This document shows, in pieces, positions 1-10,139 of a stretch of DNA of 64,000 bases. Below the pieces are notes generated by a model that made no database searches, was not told the DNA's origin, and saw only the letters and a program-made list of their open reading frames with translations. The number at the start of each line of letters is the position of its first letter. Position 1 is the stretch's first letter. The position numbers were made by a program, and so were the translations under genes. Origin of the DNA: Clitopilus passeckerianus (lineage: Eukaryota; Basidiomycota; Agaricomycetes; Agaricales; Entolomataceae); assembly GCA_944990035.1 (NCBI GenBank), contig CALYLX010000145.1, positions 248,001-312,000 on the forward strand, in the 5' to 3' direction.

Positions 1-3000
1 GATCGATCCCTGATTATCACCGATAACCATAGTTGGTTCAGTTTCAGGTAGACCTATTTCGGAAAGAAGTGACCGAAGCCAAGTGACTTGTCGACAAGTA
101 TCTGACAAAGCCATGTACTCAGCTTCTGTCGATGATAGCGCAATTGTCTTCTGCGCTTTTGACGTCCAACAGATTAAGCCATTGGCAAGTTTCATAATAT
201 ATCCGGAGGTTGAGCGACGTGTGATTTCGTCTGATGCCCAATCAGAATCTGTATATGCATGCAATCCACCATTACTATCTCCGTCGTAGACAAGTGAGTA
301 GTTAGGGAAGGTAGCTAAGTACCTTAGCACATGTTTGGCCTTTTCGAGATGCTCTTTGCTTGGGTTTGCAGAGAACTGCGATAGTTTGATTACCGCAAAA
401 GCAATATCGGGCCGTGTGCCTAGCATGAGATATAACAGAGATCCGATCACGGATTGAAACTCTGATTTGATCGTGGGATTGAGAGATTCGGTGTTGACTT
501 TAGGTTTCCAGCCGTGAGGCAGTGGAGTATAAGTGGTTTTAGCATTAGTCATTCCATAACGTTGCAGCACCTTTTGGAGGTAGGGGACTTGATCAAGTTT
601 AATTTTAGACTTGTCCCGTGTGATGCGTATGCGTAGGAATTCCTTAGCTTCACCAAGGTCTCGACATTCCCATTTCTTCATGAATTCGGATTTCATCTTT
701 AAGACAAGGTTCTGATCAGACCTCATGAACATTGCATCATCGACATATACAATGGCTTTAACAATTTTGCCATCTTTGGTATGGTGTACAAATACACCTG
801 CGTCGGATGTTGTTCGTTTGAAACCCAATGCTTCCATGGATTTCGTCATCTCTTTCCACCAAGAGAGACTAGCTTGTTTAAGGCCATATAGTGCCCGTTT
901 AAGTCGATAGACCATATTTGGGTGGCTTTTGGATTTAAATCCTTCTGGTTGCTCCATATAGATTTCTTCTTCGAGTTTTCCATATAGAAAGGCAGTTTTC
1001 ACATCAACACCTTGAATGTGCCATCCTTCTAATGCGGCTAGCGCAAATAAGGTCCGGACGGTTTCAAAGCGTACGACTGGGGAAAAAATCTCATCGAAAT
1101 CTATGCCCTCAATCTGTGAGAAGCCTTTGGCAACAAGTCTAGCCTTTTTGCGACCATCAGATTTGATGTCAAATACCCAGCGGTTTTTGACAATCTTTCG
1201 GCCTTTAGGTGGATCAACTAGCTCATACACGTCACGTTCACGGAGCGCCTCAAGCTCCTGTTGACATGCATTATGCCATTCCTTTTGCTCCGCTTTTGGC
1301 AGTCGAGCAATATCGCGGAATTGCATTTCGCGAATGTTGGGTAGTCTAGGTGTAGAACTATCCGATAGAAGTGCGTGGAGATACGGTGGAGTATACTCAT
1401 CAGCTGGCATAGCCAGGTCTGCCTGATGGAGTAAATATTGTATCAATGGCACACCCCCTTCCTTGCACAATTTCTGTGCCCAAGCAAGATCAGCATCAGT
1501 ATCTTCACGAGGCCGTTTAGGCGGACGTGGCAACTGTTGTTCAGGCACAACGCCTTGCATGCGATCCTCAACCTGGTCTCCTGATGGTTGATCGTCATCA
1601 TTCTCTGGCTGTTCGCTAGTATTGGAGGTTATGATCCCTTCCATCGTGTCGGTAGGCTGGAATTGTGCCTCACGTTGGTCATAATCGGGCCGTGGTATCT
1701 GTCTGGCGCGCCCAGGCATCTCTCCTACGGTCTTTTTCCAATATCTGTCCATGAGAATGTCCCTTTGTATTTCGGAGGGAAGACAATTTTCTCCATATAC
1801 ATTGCCAGGTTTCCTGGTAATGGTACGTATCCTTTGGGGATAGCGGCGCAATGGTATGCCACGAGGCAATTGCGGGCCGGTATTATTTTCAAATTGAGCG
1901 CGATCGGGAAGTGACTGCCAATTTTCCACGTCAACTCGACAAAGTCGGAATTTCGATGGATCAATTTGATATGATTCTTGTCCTTGATTGGACTGATCAT
2001 TAGGATACGCGGAACTCTGATCTGCTGGTGTTGGGTCATCAGCATAGAAGTCATTGAAGTCTTCCTCAGGTTCCTCTTCCACAGTAGGCGCTTTGCCTTT
2101 ACCCTTGTCCGATTTAGGCTTCGGAGTGGAAGGTGGAGAAGGAGAAGGGGTCCGGTTGTGATCAGAAGCATGATCATTTTGACGATGATTTGGTGGTGTA
2201 GAACCATCATTATCATCATCGCCGGATTCCGAAGGAATTTGTTGATCTGGAACATAATGTTCCGGGTCTTGCATCATAGGTTTATCACCTACACGTGTGA
2301 TGCCACGATTCTTGTGTTCAGGACACTTTGGGAATAGTGTTTCGTCAAATAGTGCTGTCGTTCCAACAAATATTGTGTTGTTGTGAAGTCGCATGAATTT
2401 GTGCGCCTTCATACCTGGTTCTGTACCAAGGTACAACATGAGTTCCGATTTCGGAGCAAGTTTGTTGGCTCGTTTGTCCTCAGGGAGGTAAACGTAAGCA
2501 CCACAACCAAATACACGGAGGTGAGAAATGTCTGGTTTCTCTTTATAGATAACCTCGTGGGGTGTTTTCCAATCGATTCTTCGAATTGGAGTTCGGTTGT
2601 ATAGATGAGCACTATGTGCCACAGAAAATTCCCACCACATGTTAGGCAGGCACGCATCGTGATGCATAGCCATAGCTTTATCCATGATTGTGCGGTTAAA
2701 GCGCTCTGCACGGCCATTTTGTTGAGGCGTGTGCAGTGCACTCTTGTGAATCTGAATGCCACGTTGTCTCAGTGCATTCTCAAACTTGGTGAATTCACCC
2801 CCTCCATCAATACGCCAAGTTTTGATCTTAGCTCCGAATTGGGTATTAACCATGGCAGAGAAGTCTTCCATAGCCTTGACAGCTTCTGATTTTTTACGTA
2901 GAAATGTCACCCATCCGTGGGAGGAGTTATCATCCAAGAAGGAGATAAAGTATTTGTATTTGTGATATGACATCACAGGGAATTCCTTGAGATCAGAATG

Positions 3001-5520
3001 AATCATCTCGAAGGGTTCCTTTGCACGAGATTCAGATGGCGGGAAAGACTTTGAAGGCATTTTCCCTTGTGCACATCCTTGGCAAATCGGATTCTCTTTT
3101 GGGAATTTGATGTTCTGCGGTCCTTTCCGCGTATGTACTTGACTACGGCGTAAAACCTCCTTAGACGGATGTCCGAGGCGTTTATGCCACAAGTCGTACG
3201 TGGCTGCAAACACGCATGATGCAGCGACCATCTTCTTTGCAGAAGTGATCTTGGTATCTAACCAATAAAGGTTATCACCAGGAATGTGTGGTTTACACAC
3301 TATCTCCGCACGATTCTTATTTCGAGAATAGAATGTCATCGTGGAAGATGAAGCCCTAAGAAGGAGTTTCTCCTTCTGTAAGAATTCTCCCATAGCGAGT
3401 AATCGCGTGGAGAGCTCAGGGAAGTAATAGACTGGAAATAGACGTGTAGTCACTTCAACAGTCTTGTCGGTTCCGGGTCTCACAAATGAATGATCGATGA
3501 ACACAGTTCCTCGACCCCTTATGGAAACTTGACCGCTTGCGGTTATAACATTTCCAAAGTCACCTTCTTCGTAGTCGGTGAAGTCATTGAGATTATTCGT
3601 AAAATGATACGAAGCACCGGAATCCATGATCCATGATGCGGATCCGTCATCTGGTCTCTTTCCCTTACACTTGTTGCAGTTAATTGCATGATTCATAAAT
3701 TTTTGTGACAAGTTAGTCACAGATCCTAGTGCTGGCATACATGTCATAGTAGAAGTGGGGGTATCCCCGAATGCATATGTATCGTGTATAGTAAAGTCCG
3801 TAGAGTTCGTGCGTGGAATTAATCGTCGCCGAAGAGCTCGCTGGAACTTTCTATCAGCATTTGATCTTGAATCAAAAGTGCAAGGTACTTGCCTGTCAAG
3901 AGGACCGGTTTGGTCATTGGCGGCCATCTCCGCATCCCAATCCATCTCCATGTGACCATCTTGACGCTGATCTTCCTGATCCGATTCTCCGCCGAGAGAT
4001 ATTTCGTCGTCGTCGCAACGTGTACGTTTAGTAGGGCGGGGAGAAGGGGGAAGATCAACAACTTCCTCAATCTGCGCAGATGATGTGGGAGTTTCCTCCG
4101 AAGTAGAAGACTGCGCTACAGTCTTCTTGGCACGTGTACGAGGGTCATTGGTCTTGCCACATGTATGCTTGACTGGTCCTTTGACCTCTGGATTAGTCCA
4201 GCAGCCACACCTAAGTTGGCAAGTCAGCTCCGCAATTCGCTTGGCATGATCGGGATGATCGCACATGTTATTATCACATTCAAGCAGATGCGGCCATGGG
4301 CATCCAGCCTTAAGAGTCGCAGCATAGTCCTTTTGGACACCGTCAATGATGGGTCTGCTGTCCCATTTCCCTGGGAGAGCACCTACATCAATGTTGTAGT
4401 CGTGGATACCGCAGGCACGAAGGAGTTCTCGATCAGAGAATGATTGCTCCTTGTGGAACATCACCATTAAGGGGCGAAGGTAGCGGGGCTCAACAGGCAT
4501 GGACATGCGTTCCAAGAAAGCCTTGGCTTGCATGTAGCATGGATCCTGTTGATCGCCAGATTGGCCTGGGCCAGTCCACGATGCAGGGGTGGAGATGCGC
4601 TCAGAGAGCGTGACTCCAAGACAGTTGATAAGTGCGACCTTAGCGGTCGTGGGGGCAGGAGGTGGAGGTGGAGTAACCGGTGGAGCCACCATTGCCATAG
4701 AGGCAAAAACGGTGGCTGCCTCAGCCTGATGGGCGTGGCCTTCTTGCTTCTTCTTCTGCGGGCGCCGATTATTCTTGGTCTTCTTTTGGGAAGGACCAGA
4801 GTTCGAAGATCCGCCTTGCGGGTGTGATTGCTGCTGGTTTTGACCCTTTTTGTGCTTAGGGTCAGCACCTTTGCGTTTGACAGCAGAGATCTTGTTGGCA
4901 ACAACGTGGTTGCCGGAGCGGCGTTCAAATTCGGCAATGATGGATGATCTGATGTTGGGGAAGCTTAAGTCTGCGACGGTCGTATTAGGACCGGAGAGCG
5001 AAAGGGCTGCAACGCTATCCCATTTCTGGGGGATTGCAGCAATCAGAATCATTGCTTTGACGAATTCGGGCAGAGAAGAACCATTTGCAGCGAGGCGTTC
5101 AAAGATAAGGTTTAAGGCAGCGATTTCAGAAGTGGGATTAGCGTTCCCAGAAAGCTTAAAAGTGATGGCTTTCTTGAAATCAGCAAAGATGATGGAAGGT
5201 CCAGGGCTGTCGTAGTTCGTGACAAGATTGTCCCAAGTGGCAGCCGAGTCGGCGCCAATGTTGGCTTGGGACATTGCATTACTCATGCGAAGTGTCATGA
5301 TACCCTGGGCCTGATCATTCTTATCATGCCAAGACCGAATTTCTTTGAGTTTGTCTGCAGTAGGTGCCTGAGGGTTGGCAGGCGTGGGAAGCGGATAGTG
5401 ACCACCAACAATTTGCCAGAGCCCTTGGGACTGCAAGTAGGCTTTCATCTTCGTTTGGAAGATGATCCAGTTACTACTATCAAAGGTAGGGACGAGTGAC
5501 GTCATGTTTGATGAAGACAT
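1..5520 (-). CDS. Copia Gag-Pol polyprotein, 3' end missing
   Basis: A single frame of 1840 codons starts at ATG 5520 and has no stop before the window edge. Residues 1-~250 are a Copia-type Gag, followed by a basic, Pro-rich stretch. A Cys/His cluster around residues 413-450 replaces the usual CX2CX4HX4C knuckle. The protease motif DSGAS is near residue 630. Integrase shows the zinc motif with a H-L-G-H core (~780-815) and Asp/Asp/Glu in SDLKEF, RIDGGGEF and PQQNGRAERFN (~843, ~905, ~935). Reverse transcriptase carries YVDDAMF near 1592. RNase H begins about 1750 and is cut by the edge, including its TEAEYMAL motif just before the end. The protein would make cDNA and integrate it. No frameshift separates Gag from Pol, so their ratio must be set in another way. 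Confidence 0.96.
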   Translation of the reverse strand, partial: MSSSNMTSLVPTFDSSNWIIFQTKMKAYLQSQGLWQIVGGHYPLPTPANPQAPTADKLKEIRSWHDKNDQAQGIMTLRMSNAMSQANIGADSAATWDNLVTNYDSPGPSIIFADFKKAITFKLSGNANPTSEIAALNLIFERLAANGSSLPEFVKAMILIAAIPQKWDSVAALSLSGPNTTVADLSFPNIRSSIIAEFERRSGNHVVANKISAVKRKGADPKHKKGQNQQQSHPQGGSSNSGPSQKKTKNNRRPQKKKQEGHAHQAEAATVFASMAMVAPPVTPPPPPAPTTAKVALINCLGVTLSERISTPASWTGPGQSGDQQDPCYMQAKAFLERMSMPVEPRYLRPLMVMFHKEQSFSDRELLRACGIHDYNIDVGALPGKWDSRPIIDGVQKDYAATLKAGCPWPHLLECDNNMCDHPDHAKRIAELTCQLRCGCWTNPEVKGPVKHTCGKTNDPRTRAKKTVAQSSTSEETPTSSAQIEEVVDLPPSPRPTKRTRCDDDEISLGGESDQEDQRQDGHMEMDWDAEMAANDQTGPLDRQVPCTFDSRSNADRKFQRALRRRLIPRTNSTDFTIHDTYAFGDTPTSTMTCMPALGSVTNLSQKFMNHAINCNKCKGKRPDDGSASWIMDSGASYHFTNNLNDFTDYEEGDFGNVITASGQVSIRGRGTVFIDHSFVRPGTDKTVEVTTRLFPVYYFPELSTRLLAMGEFLQKEKLLLRASSSTMTFYSRNKNRAEIVCKPHIPGDNLYWLDTKITSAKKMVAASCVFAATYDLWHKRLGHPSKEVLRRSQVHTRKGPQNIKFPKENPICQGCAQGKMPSKSFPPSESRAKEPFEMIHSDLKEFPVMSYHKYKYFISFLDDNSSHGWVTFLRKKSEAVKAMEDFSAMVNTQFGAKIKTWRIDGGGEFTKFENALRQRGIQIHKSALHTPQQNGRAERFNRTIMDKAMAMHHDACLPNMWWEFSVAHSAHLYNRTPIRRIDWKTPHEVIYKEKPDISHLRVFGCGAYVYLPEDKRANKLAPKSELMLYLGTEPGMKAHKFMRLHNNTIFVGTTALFDETLFPKCPEHKNRGITRVGDKPMMQDPEHYVPDQQIPSESGDDDNDGSTPPNHRQNDHASDHNRTPSPSPPSTPKPKSDKGKGKAPTVEEEPEEDFNDFYADDPTPADQSSAYPNDQSNQGQESYQIDPSKFRLCRVDVENWQSLPDRAQFENNTGPQLPRGIPLRRYPQRIRTITRKPGNVYGENCLPSEIQRDILMDRYWKKTVGEMPGRARQIPRPDYDQREAQFQPTDTMEGIITSNTSEQPENDDDQPSGDQVEDRMQGVVPEQQLPRPPKRPREDTDADLAWAQKLCKEGGVPLIQYLLHQADLAMPADEYTPPYLHALLSDSSTPRLPNIREMQFRDIARLPKAEQKEWHNACQQELEALRERDVYELVDPPKGRKIVKNRWVFDIKSDGRKKARLVAKGFSQIEGIDFDEIFSPVVRFETVRTLFALAALEGWHIQGVDVKTAFLYGKLEEEIYMEQPEGFKSKSHPNMVYRLKRALYGLKQASLSWWKEMTKSMEALGFKRTTSDAGVFVHHTKDGKIVKAIVYVDDAMFMRSDQNLVLKMKSEFMKKWECRDLGEAKEFLRIRITRDKSKIKLDQVPYLQKVLQRYGMTNAKTTYTPLPHGWKPKVNTESLNPTIKSEFQSVIGSLLYLMLGTRPDIAFAVIKLSQFSANPSKEHLEKAKHVLRYLATFPNYSLVYDGDSNGGLHAYTDSDWASDEITRRSTSGYIMKLANGLICWTSKAQKTIALSSTEAEYMALSDTCRQVTWLRSLLSEIGLPETEPTMVIGDNQGSI

Positions 5521-5602
5521 TGATCTAGATCAAACAAAAGAAGTCAGCATCAGTTGAGACACATGTAACAGTGACGACACTGCTGTGCTCAACGAGCTAT
5601 GA

Positions 5603-5614
5603 ACCTCTATACCA
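5603..5614 (-). other. Candidate Copia primer-binding site
   Basis: Read on the minus strand, TGGTATAGAGGT follows the proposed LTR end after two bases. It begins TGG, as expected for a site complementary to a tRNA 3' CCA end, and resembles the TGGTATC... sites of other Copia elements that use initiator tRNA-Met. The matching tRNA has not been identified here. Confidence 0.5.
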
Positions 5615-5616
5615 GA

Positions 5617-6129
5617 TGGTATTGAGATACTTCCTGAGTTGTTGTAGATCCAACCCTTGAGGTTGATCTAAACGACGAGCTCAGAGGTCTAGAACCGATC
5701 CGCAATGTCGAGCACATCCGTGAGGATAGCTACAGACAGCGATCAGGGCCCATAACCTGTCGAGCAAGCATGCCTTCCAGCGAGGGAAGTTGCGGACGAC
5801 CCTTACCTTGAGCTAGGTGTGGGCTTGTGAGGTGAGAGCGAACTATGTAATAAGACTGGGTAAGTCTCCTATGTATTGAGGTAAAGTACATAGGTTTATA
5901 TACATATAGAGAGCGTGCACAGACCATGTATATGTAAGCATATCTAGAATGTTCTGTGCTAAATATAGTACGGAAGTGACACGGAATGAGTCATATGTAG
6001 TCATGAAGTGTCACGTGAGTTGCCATGAGGCGTATTCGTAAGAAGACATCATAATGGTGCAATATGGCGCAATACTAATCATGTGATGTCACGTGATTAG
6101 TCACGTGAGTGGTACACGTCAATTCAACA
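5617..6129 (-). repeat. 5' LTR of the Copia element
   Basis: The right end is fixed by the switch to Gypsy sequence at 6130; on the minus strand the LTR begins TGTTGAATTG. The left end (…ATACCA on the minus strand) is inferred from the adjacent candidate primer-binding site. This gives about 513 bp with TG...CA termini. The partner LTR is outside the window, so the left boundary is unconfirmed. Confidence 0.75.
5895..5902 (-). promoter_or_regulatory. TATA box in Copia LTR
   Basis: TATATAAA on the minus strand lies inside the LTR, in the position of a U3 core promoter for the gag-pol transcript. Confidence 0.5.
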
Positions 6130-8055
6130 GGATGTGGTCTGGTCGTCGAGATAGTGCGTCGGATTGTATCATCTTTGCACCAGGGGTGTGTACAAGTTTG
6201 ATGTTAAACTGGGATAACATCAGATTCCATCTCGCTTGTCGTCAGTTCAACTTCCGGGCTTCTCGGAAGTATGTGAGGTTTTTGTGATCGGATAGAATCA
6301 CGACTGAATGTTGGGATCCATGGAAGTAGTGTCGCCAGGTTTCTAATGCGCGGATAATGCCTAGAAGTTCTCGGTCGTAGATTTCATAGTTCCGTTCTGT
6401 TTCCGAGAACGATTTAGATATGAAACCACATGGGTGCCATGATCCGTTGGCGTCACGTTGTTGTAGGACTGCTCCTGTTGCATGTTTTGAGGCGTCGCTT
6501 TCCACCACAAATGGCTTCGTGGGGTCAGGCATCAGCAACACAGGCGCTTCCAGGAATTTGTCTTTCAGGGTAGTGAAAGCTTTGTGACATTCATTGGTCC
6601 ATTCCCACTTCTTGTCTTTCTTGGTGAGTTCGTTCAGCGGTTTGGCAATTTCCGCATATTTTCCGATGAACCTGCGGTAAAAGTTTCCGAATCCTAGGAA
6701 TGATCGGACTTCCTTTACTGTAGTTGGCGTAGGCCAGTCGCGCATCCCTGCAAGTTTGACAGGGTCCATGGAGATCTTGTTTGGTTCAATGATGAACCCG
6801 AGGTATTCCACTCTTGTGGTGTCAAATTGGCATTTCTCTGCTTTGAGGTAGAGATCGTTGTCTTGTAGTCTTTGTAAGACTCTGCGTGTGCGTTCTCGGT
6901 GTTTTTCTGGATCGTTGGAGAAGATGAGGATGTCGTCCATGTAGATGATGACCCATCCTTCGTCTATCATGTCTCGGAAAAGGTGGTTCATCATTGCTTG
7001 GAAGGTACCGGGTGAGTTCATTAGTCCAAAGAACATCACCATTGGTTCAAATAACCCTCGGTTGGTCTTGAACGCTGCTTTCCATTGGTCACCATCTTTG
7101 ATGCGGATGTTGTGATATCCCCATCGAATGTCGAGTTTGGTGAAGACAGTTGCTCCTTTGAGTTTATCGATGAGTTCGCTAGCCAGCGGTAAGGGTAAGC
7201 GTTAGGTATTGTTCCTTCGTTGAGTCGTCGGTAATCCTAACATGGTCTTAGGGCTTCCGAGTCTTTCTTTGCAACAAAGAAGAACGGAGATGCTTGTGGG
7301 GAGTTGGATTCTCGGATGTATCCTTTGGCTAGATTTTCCTTGAGAAACTCGTCGAGTTTTTCTTGCTCTAAGGGGCTGAGCGGATAGACCTTGCAGTCTT
7401 TTGGCACGAAATCTGTCTTCAGATCTATGGCGTGATCCCAGGGTCGGCTTGGTGGGAATCGTTCGGATGCTGCTTTCTCAAAGACTTTTCTGTAGTCTTG
7501 AAGATAGTCGGGGATGATTTCGTCAAGGGATTTCTTTGGTTCCTTATCTTCTCGTTTATGTTCCAGAGCTTGCGAAATTGATGTTTTCGCACGTATCCAC
7601 ACCTGCTGTGTGTGGTGTCTGGTTGCTGGATGGTGTGTTACCACCGTCTGTCGTATTGTGGTAGTTGGCCTGATTGGCCCGTACACAAGGTAATCCTTTG
7701 TGTGTTCCTGCGTAAGTGGGGGTTCCTCCTTGGTGAATATTCCGACTGCCGGTTCGTTCTGGCAGTATGCGATGAGAAAATCTTCATTGATCTCTTCTCC
7801 GTCTTCGACTATTCGGAAATAGTCGCTAAGTCCTTCTGATTTTCCGGGATTCTCTTCGGAACAATCAGGTGCTGGGGTAGGTGGCGTGTTTTCCTCTAGT
7901 AGTTGTTCTCGGATGGCTCTCATCCGCTTGATGTCTACTGCTCGCATCAATGTTTGCGACAGTCGTTGGGTAATGCGTGATTCGTCGATTTCGAGTGTGC
8001 CGTCGCTCCACGATATGATTGGATCCACCCGTTTTAGCCAGGGTAATCCAAAAAA
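6130..8055 (-). pseudogene. Gypsy pol remnant (protease end, RT, RNase H)
   Basis: Encoded on the minus strand: the end of protease, then a linker, the RT with YMDD (IYMDDILIF, in the 6242-7042 segment), and RNase H ([13 protein letters not shown] and following). The frame is broken by TAG at 7237-7239 and TGA at 6242-6244, both shared with copy B. It also has a private one-base loss in a run of four G (plus strand, near 7190) that copy B lacks. Unlike copy B it keeps four C near 7880, so protease and the RT linker are in one frame here. The Copia insertion cuts it at 6129. Confidence 0.92.
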
Positions 8056-8139
8056 GCTGCAACGGCAATCGGCCTGTTGCGTGCTTCTGCTGTGTTGTCG
8101 TGGGGTGGGCCTGCGCTAACAATGAGCGGGCCTTCTGAA

Positions 8140-8150
8140 CAGCTTGACCT
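8140..8150 (-). other. Self-primer binding site, Gypsy copy A
   Basis: AGGTCAAGCTG on the minus strand, two bases inside the LTR end, identical to copy B. Its exact complement is in the LTR at 8322-8332. See the copy B primer-binding site. Confidence 0.75.
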
Positions 8151-8152
8151 TT

Positions 8153-8637
8153 TGTTAAGGCAGAGCCTAACAACTTAGGTAATACTGTTTACGCTCGATG
8201 TCTTTGATAAACAAAGACAGAGATTTGTCAGCAGCTGCGGCTGTACTGACAACCTGGTGAGATTGACGAAGCAAGGGACTTAAAGGCGAAGTAGAGAACT
8301 AAGCAGTTAGGTAGATTGCCTAGGTCAAGCTGAGGAGCCTTGACCAAATGGTACAGGTTTATATACCTATCTAGTAGTTCTAAATATAGTGCATGCGCAG
8401 CATGCTGAGTAAGTAATGAGTCATGCACAGCATGATGAGTAAGTACATGAGTCAGTATGACTCGATGTGAGTCAGAAAGAGTCAGATAAGGTATAAGTCT
8501 CTCACGATTGTGAGAGATGCAGAGTAAGCATGGAAAAAGGTGAAAAATGCGCAGTGATGCGCAGCATATGTGAGTAATCGTGCATAGGTAAGCGGGCCGG
8601 GGTATGTAAGGAGAAACATGTAAGCAAAATCATAACA
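8153..8637 (-). repeat. LTR of Gypsy copy A
   Basis: 485 bp, minus orientation, termini TGTTATG...CCTTAACA, colinear with both LTRs of copy B. It shares some variable positions with the 5' LTR and others with the 3' LTR of copy B. The right flank (8638 on) is host coding sequence. Confidence 0.95.
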
Positions 8638-8639
8638 CT

Positions 8640-8958
8640 GGCTGGTCAAGCTGGGACGAAGTTATTGAAACATTGGATAACCTCTTTTCAGATAAGGATC
8701 TTCTTGACAAGGTTCAAGGTCAAAATATCGCAGAAAAACTCAAATGCTTATACCAGGATCATCTGCAACTCAAGAAATTTATACGAATGCCACAAGGGTA
8801 TCAGCTCCAACACTTGCCTCGACAAGATACAGAATCTGTCTTCTGGATTATGGTCTGGTGGCTATCCTGTTCCCACCCTGACAGTTCTCCATGGAGCCTT
8901 GAAGGTCCCCTTATCTCTTATTCTTTGTTGGTCCACAACATGCTTCAGCATCGCATGG
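8640..8958 (+). pseudogene. Host exon fragment truncated by Gypsy copy A; possibly a FunK1-like kinase relative
   Basis: An open frame begins directly at the LTR edge and runs to a good splice donor (GTGAGT at 8959). It encodes GWSSWDEVIETLDNLFSDKD and, near the end, LPRQDTESVFWIMVWWL. The second stretch resembles the 'D-x-E-S-x-x-W' segment late in fungal FunK1-type kinase proteins; this is pattern memory, not an alignment. The left part of the gene is absent, displaced by the retroelement nest. The GGGTA-rich block follows directly after the donor, inside what would be an intron. Confidence 0.4.
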
Positions 8959-8966
8959 GTGAGTAG

Positions 8967-9652
8967 AGTCTGCCAGGGGTAGGCGTTACCCTGGGGGTAT
9001 GGCCAAGGGTAGAGCAGGGGTAGGGGTAAGGGTAGGAATTTGGTACCCTTGCTCTACCCTTGGGTTTTGGGAGGGGTAAAGGTACTTTTTTAATTGATCT
9101 TTTGTCGGTATTTACTACGGCTACATTATACACTTTACCTTGCACAAAAAGCTCAAGAAACGGCGAAGAAACGGCGCAGAAATGGTGAAGCCGCGCGTGC
9201 AGAGTGGGCGTGGGAACATGATGAAGCGGCTTTGAATTTGCCAGCGCAACGGTTCTGGGCAGCAACATTGCGTTCTGGCCACTTTTTCAAGCGCGTAAAA
9301 CGCGTAGATATGGCTTAGAATGCTTCCGAATGCAAGGCTATACTATTCAATACAAAAAAGACGCGTCAATCAGTGTTTTCGATGGCTAGATGGGGGGGTA
9401 TATTGAGAGGAGACCTGGTGCAGGCAGGAGACCTCATAGGTGCATTCTGGACGCGTTTTCTCGTATCTTTACTCATATATTTATTCTAAGGACTTATTCG
9501 CATGTCTATCGAGCTCCTACGACGCCAAAACCATCCTCAACCCGCACCCTTCGAGGGTAACTCCTACCCGCACACCCTTTGCCTACCCTCCGGCCAAATC
9601 ACGGGTACCCTTGCGTTAGCCGAGGGGTTGGCTAAGCGACGGGTACGGGTAC
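8967..9652. repeat. GGGTA/TACCC-rich block with internal hairpin
   Basis: The left end (8967-9085) is dense in GGGTA on the plus strand. The right end (9535-9652) is dense in TACCC and then GGGTAC. An 18-bp inverted repeat with one mismatch (9005-9022 versus 9044-9061) is present at the left. The middle (~9090-9530) has no recognisable gene. The layout suggests a small non-autonomous element or a microsatellite-seeded insertion. It directly abuts the 5' LTR of Gypsy copy B. Confidence 0.5.
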
Positions 9653-9924
9653 TGTTATGATTTTGCTTACATGTTTCTCCTTACATACCCCGGCCCGCTT
9701 ACCTATGCACGATTACTCACATATGCTGCGCATCACTGCGCATTTTTCATCTTTTTCCATGCTTACTCCGCATCTCTCACGATCGTGAGAGACTTATACC
9801 TTATCTGACTCTTTCTGACTCGCATTGAGTCATACTGACTCATGTACTTACTCATCATGCTGCGCATGACTCATTACTTGCTCAGCATGCTGCGCATGTG
9901 CTATATTTAGAACTACTAGATAGG

Positions 9925-9932
9925 TATATAAA
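9925..9932 (+). promoter_or_regulatory. TATA box of Gypsy LTR
   Basis: TATATAAA, 33 nt upstream of CAGCTTGACCT (9958-9968), the sequence complementary to the primer site. That spacing fits TATA-directed initiation exactly at the self-primer. The same arrangement is present in the 3' LTR and in copy A. Confidence 0.7.
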
Positions 9933-9957
9933 CCTGTACCATTTGGTCAAGGCTCCT

Positions 9958-9968
9958 CAGCTTGACCT
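9958..9968 (+). other. Predicted self-primer at transcript 5' end
   Basis: CAGCTTGACCT is the exact complement of the 11-base site at 10140-10150. It is repeated in the 3' LTR (16726-16736), in copy A (8322-8332, minus) and in the diverged LTR (17979-17989, minus). By analogy with Tf1, the first 11 nt of the mRNA would fold back and prime minus-strand cDNA after cleavage. Confidence 0.65.
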
Positions 9969-10139
9969 AGGCAATCTACCTAACTGCTTAGTTCTCTACT
10001 TCGCCTTTAAGTCCCTTGCTTCGTCAATCTCACCAGGTTGTCAGTACAGCCGCAGCTGCTGACAAATCTCTGTCTTTGTTTATCAAAGACATCGAGCGTA
10101 AACAGTATTACCTAAGTTGTTAGGCTCTGCCTTAACAAA

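Larger units (their letters stand above)
1..6129 (-). mobile_element. Ty1/Copia LTR retrotransposon (5' LTR plus gag-pol, cut by window edge)
   Basis: The element reads right to left: 5' LTR (5617-6129), primer-binding site, ~80-nt leader, then one gag-pol frame that leaves the window. Domain order protease, integrase, reverse transcriptase, RNase H is the Copia order. It interrupts a Gypsy copy: at 6130 the sequence switches abruptly to Gypsy pol that is continuous in the second Gypsy copy (around 13967). The 3' LTR and the second target-site copy lie beyond the left edge, so intactness of the whole element cannot be judged. With no stop in 1840 codons, this looks like the youngest insertion of the nest. 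Confidence 0.95.
6130..8637 (-). mobile_element. Truncated Ty3/Gypsy chromovirus copy A (inverted relative to copy B)
   Basis: The reverse complement matches copy B (9653-16905) almost base for base, but in pieces: LTR and first ~100 bases, then a jump near 8055, then the end of protease through RNase H to the Copia insertion at 6129. Relative to copy B about 1.8 kb (leader, all of gag, start of pol; about 10235-12042) is deleted. Integrase, chromodomain and 3' LTR may continue left of the Copia element, outside the window. The copy is non-autonomous. Confidence 0.93.
9653..10137 (+). repeat. 5' LTR of Gypsy copy B
   Basis: 485 bp, TGTTATG...CCTTAACA, with 5-bp inverted termini TGTTA/TAACA. 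U3 contains short CGCAGCAT and GACTCAT-like repeats and a TATA box at 9925. R is proposed to start at 9958. Confidence 0.97.

Noticed and set aside
4467..4937. 156-codon minus-strand frame within Copia gag
   Set aside because: Out of phase with the intact gag-pol frame; a shadow of repetitive basic/proline codons.
8645..8654. GGTCAAGCTG just outside copy A LTR, similar to the self-primer site
   Set aside because: It lies on the outer (U3) side of the LTR and is in frame within the host exon (GWSSW); a chance match.
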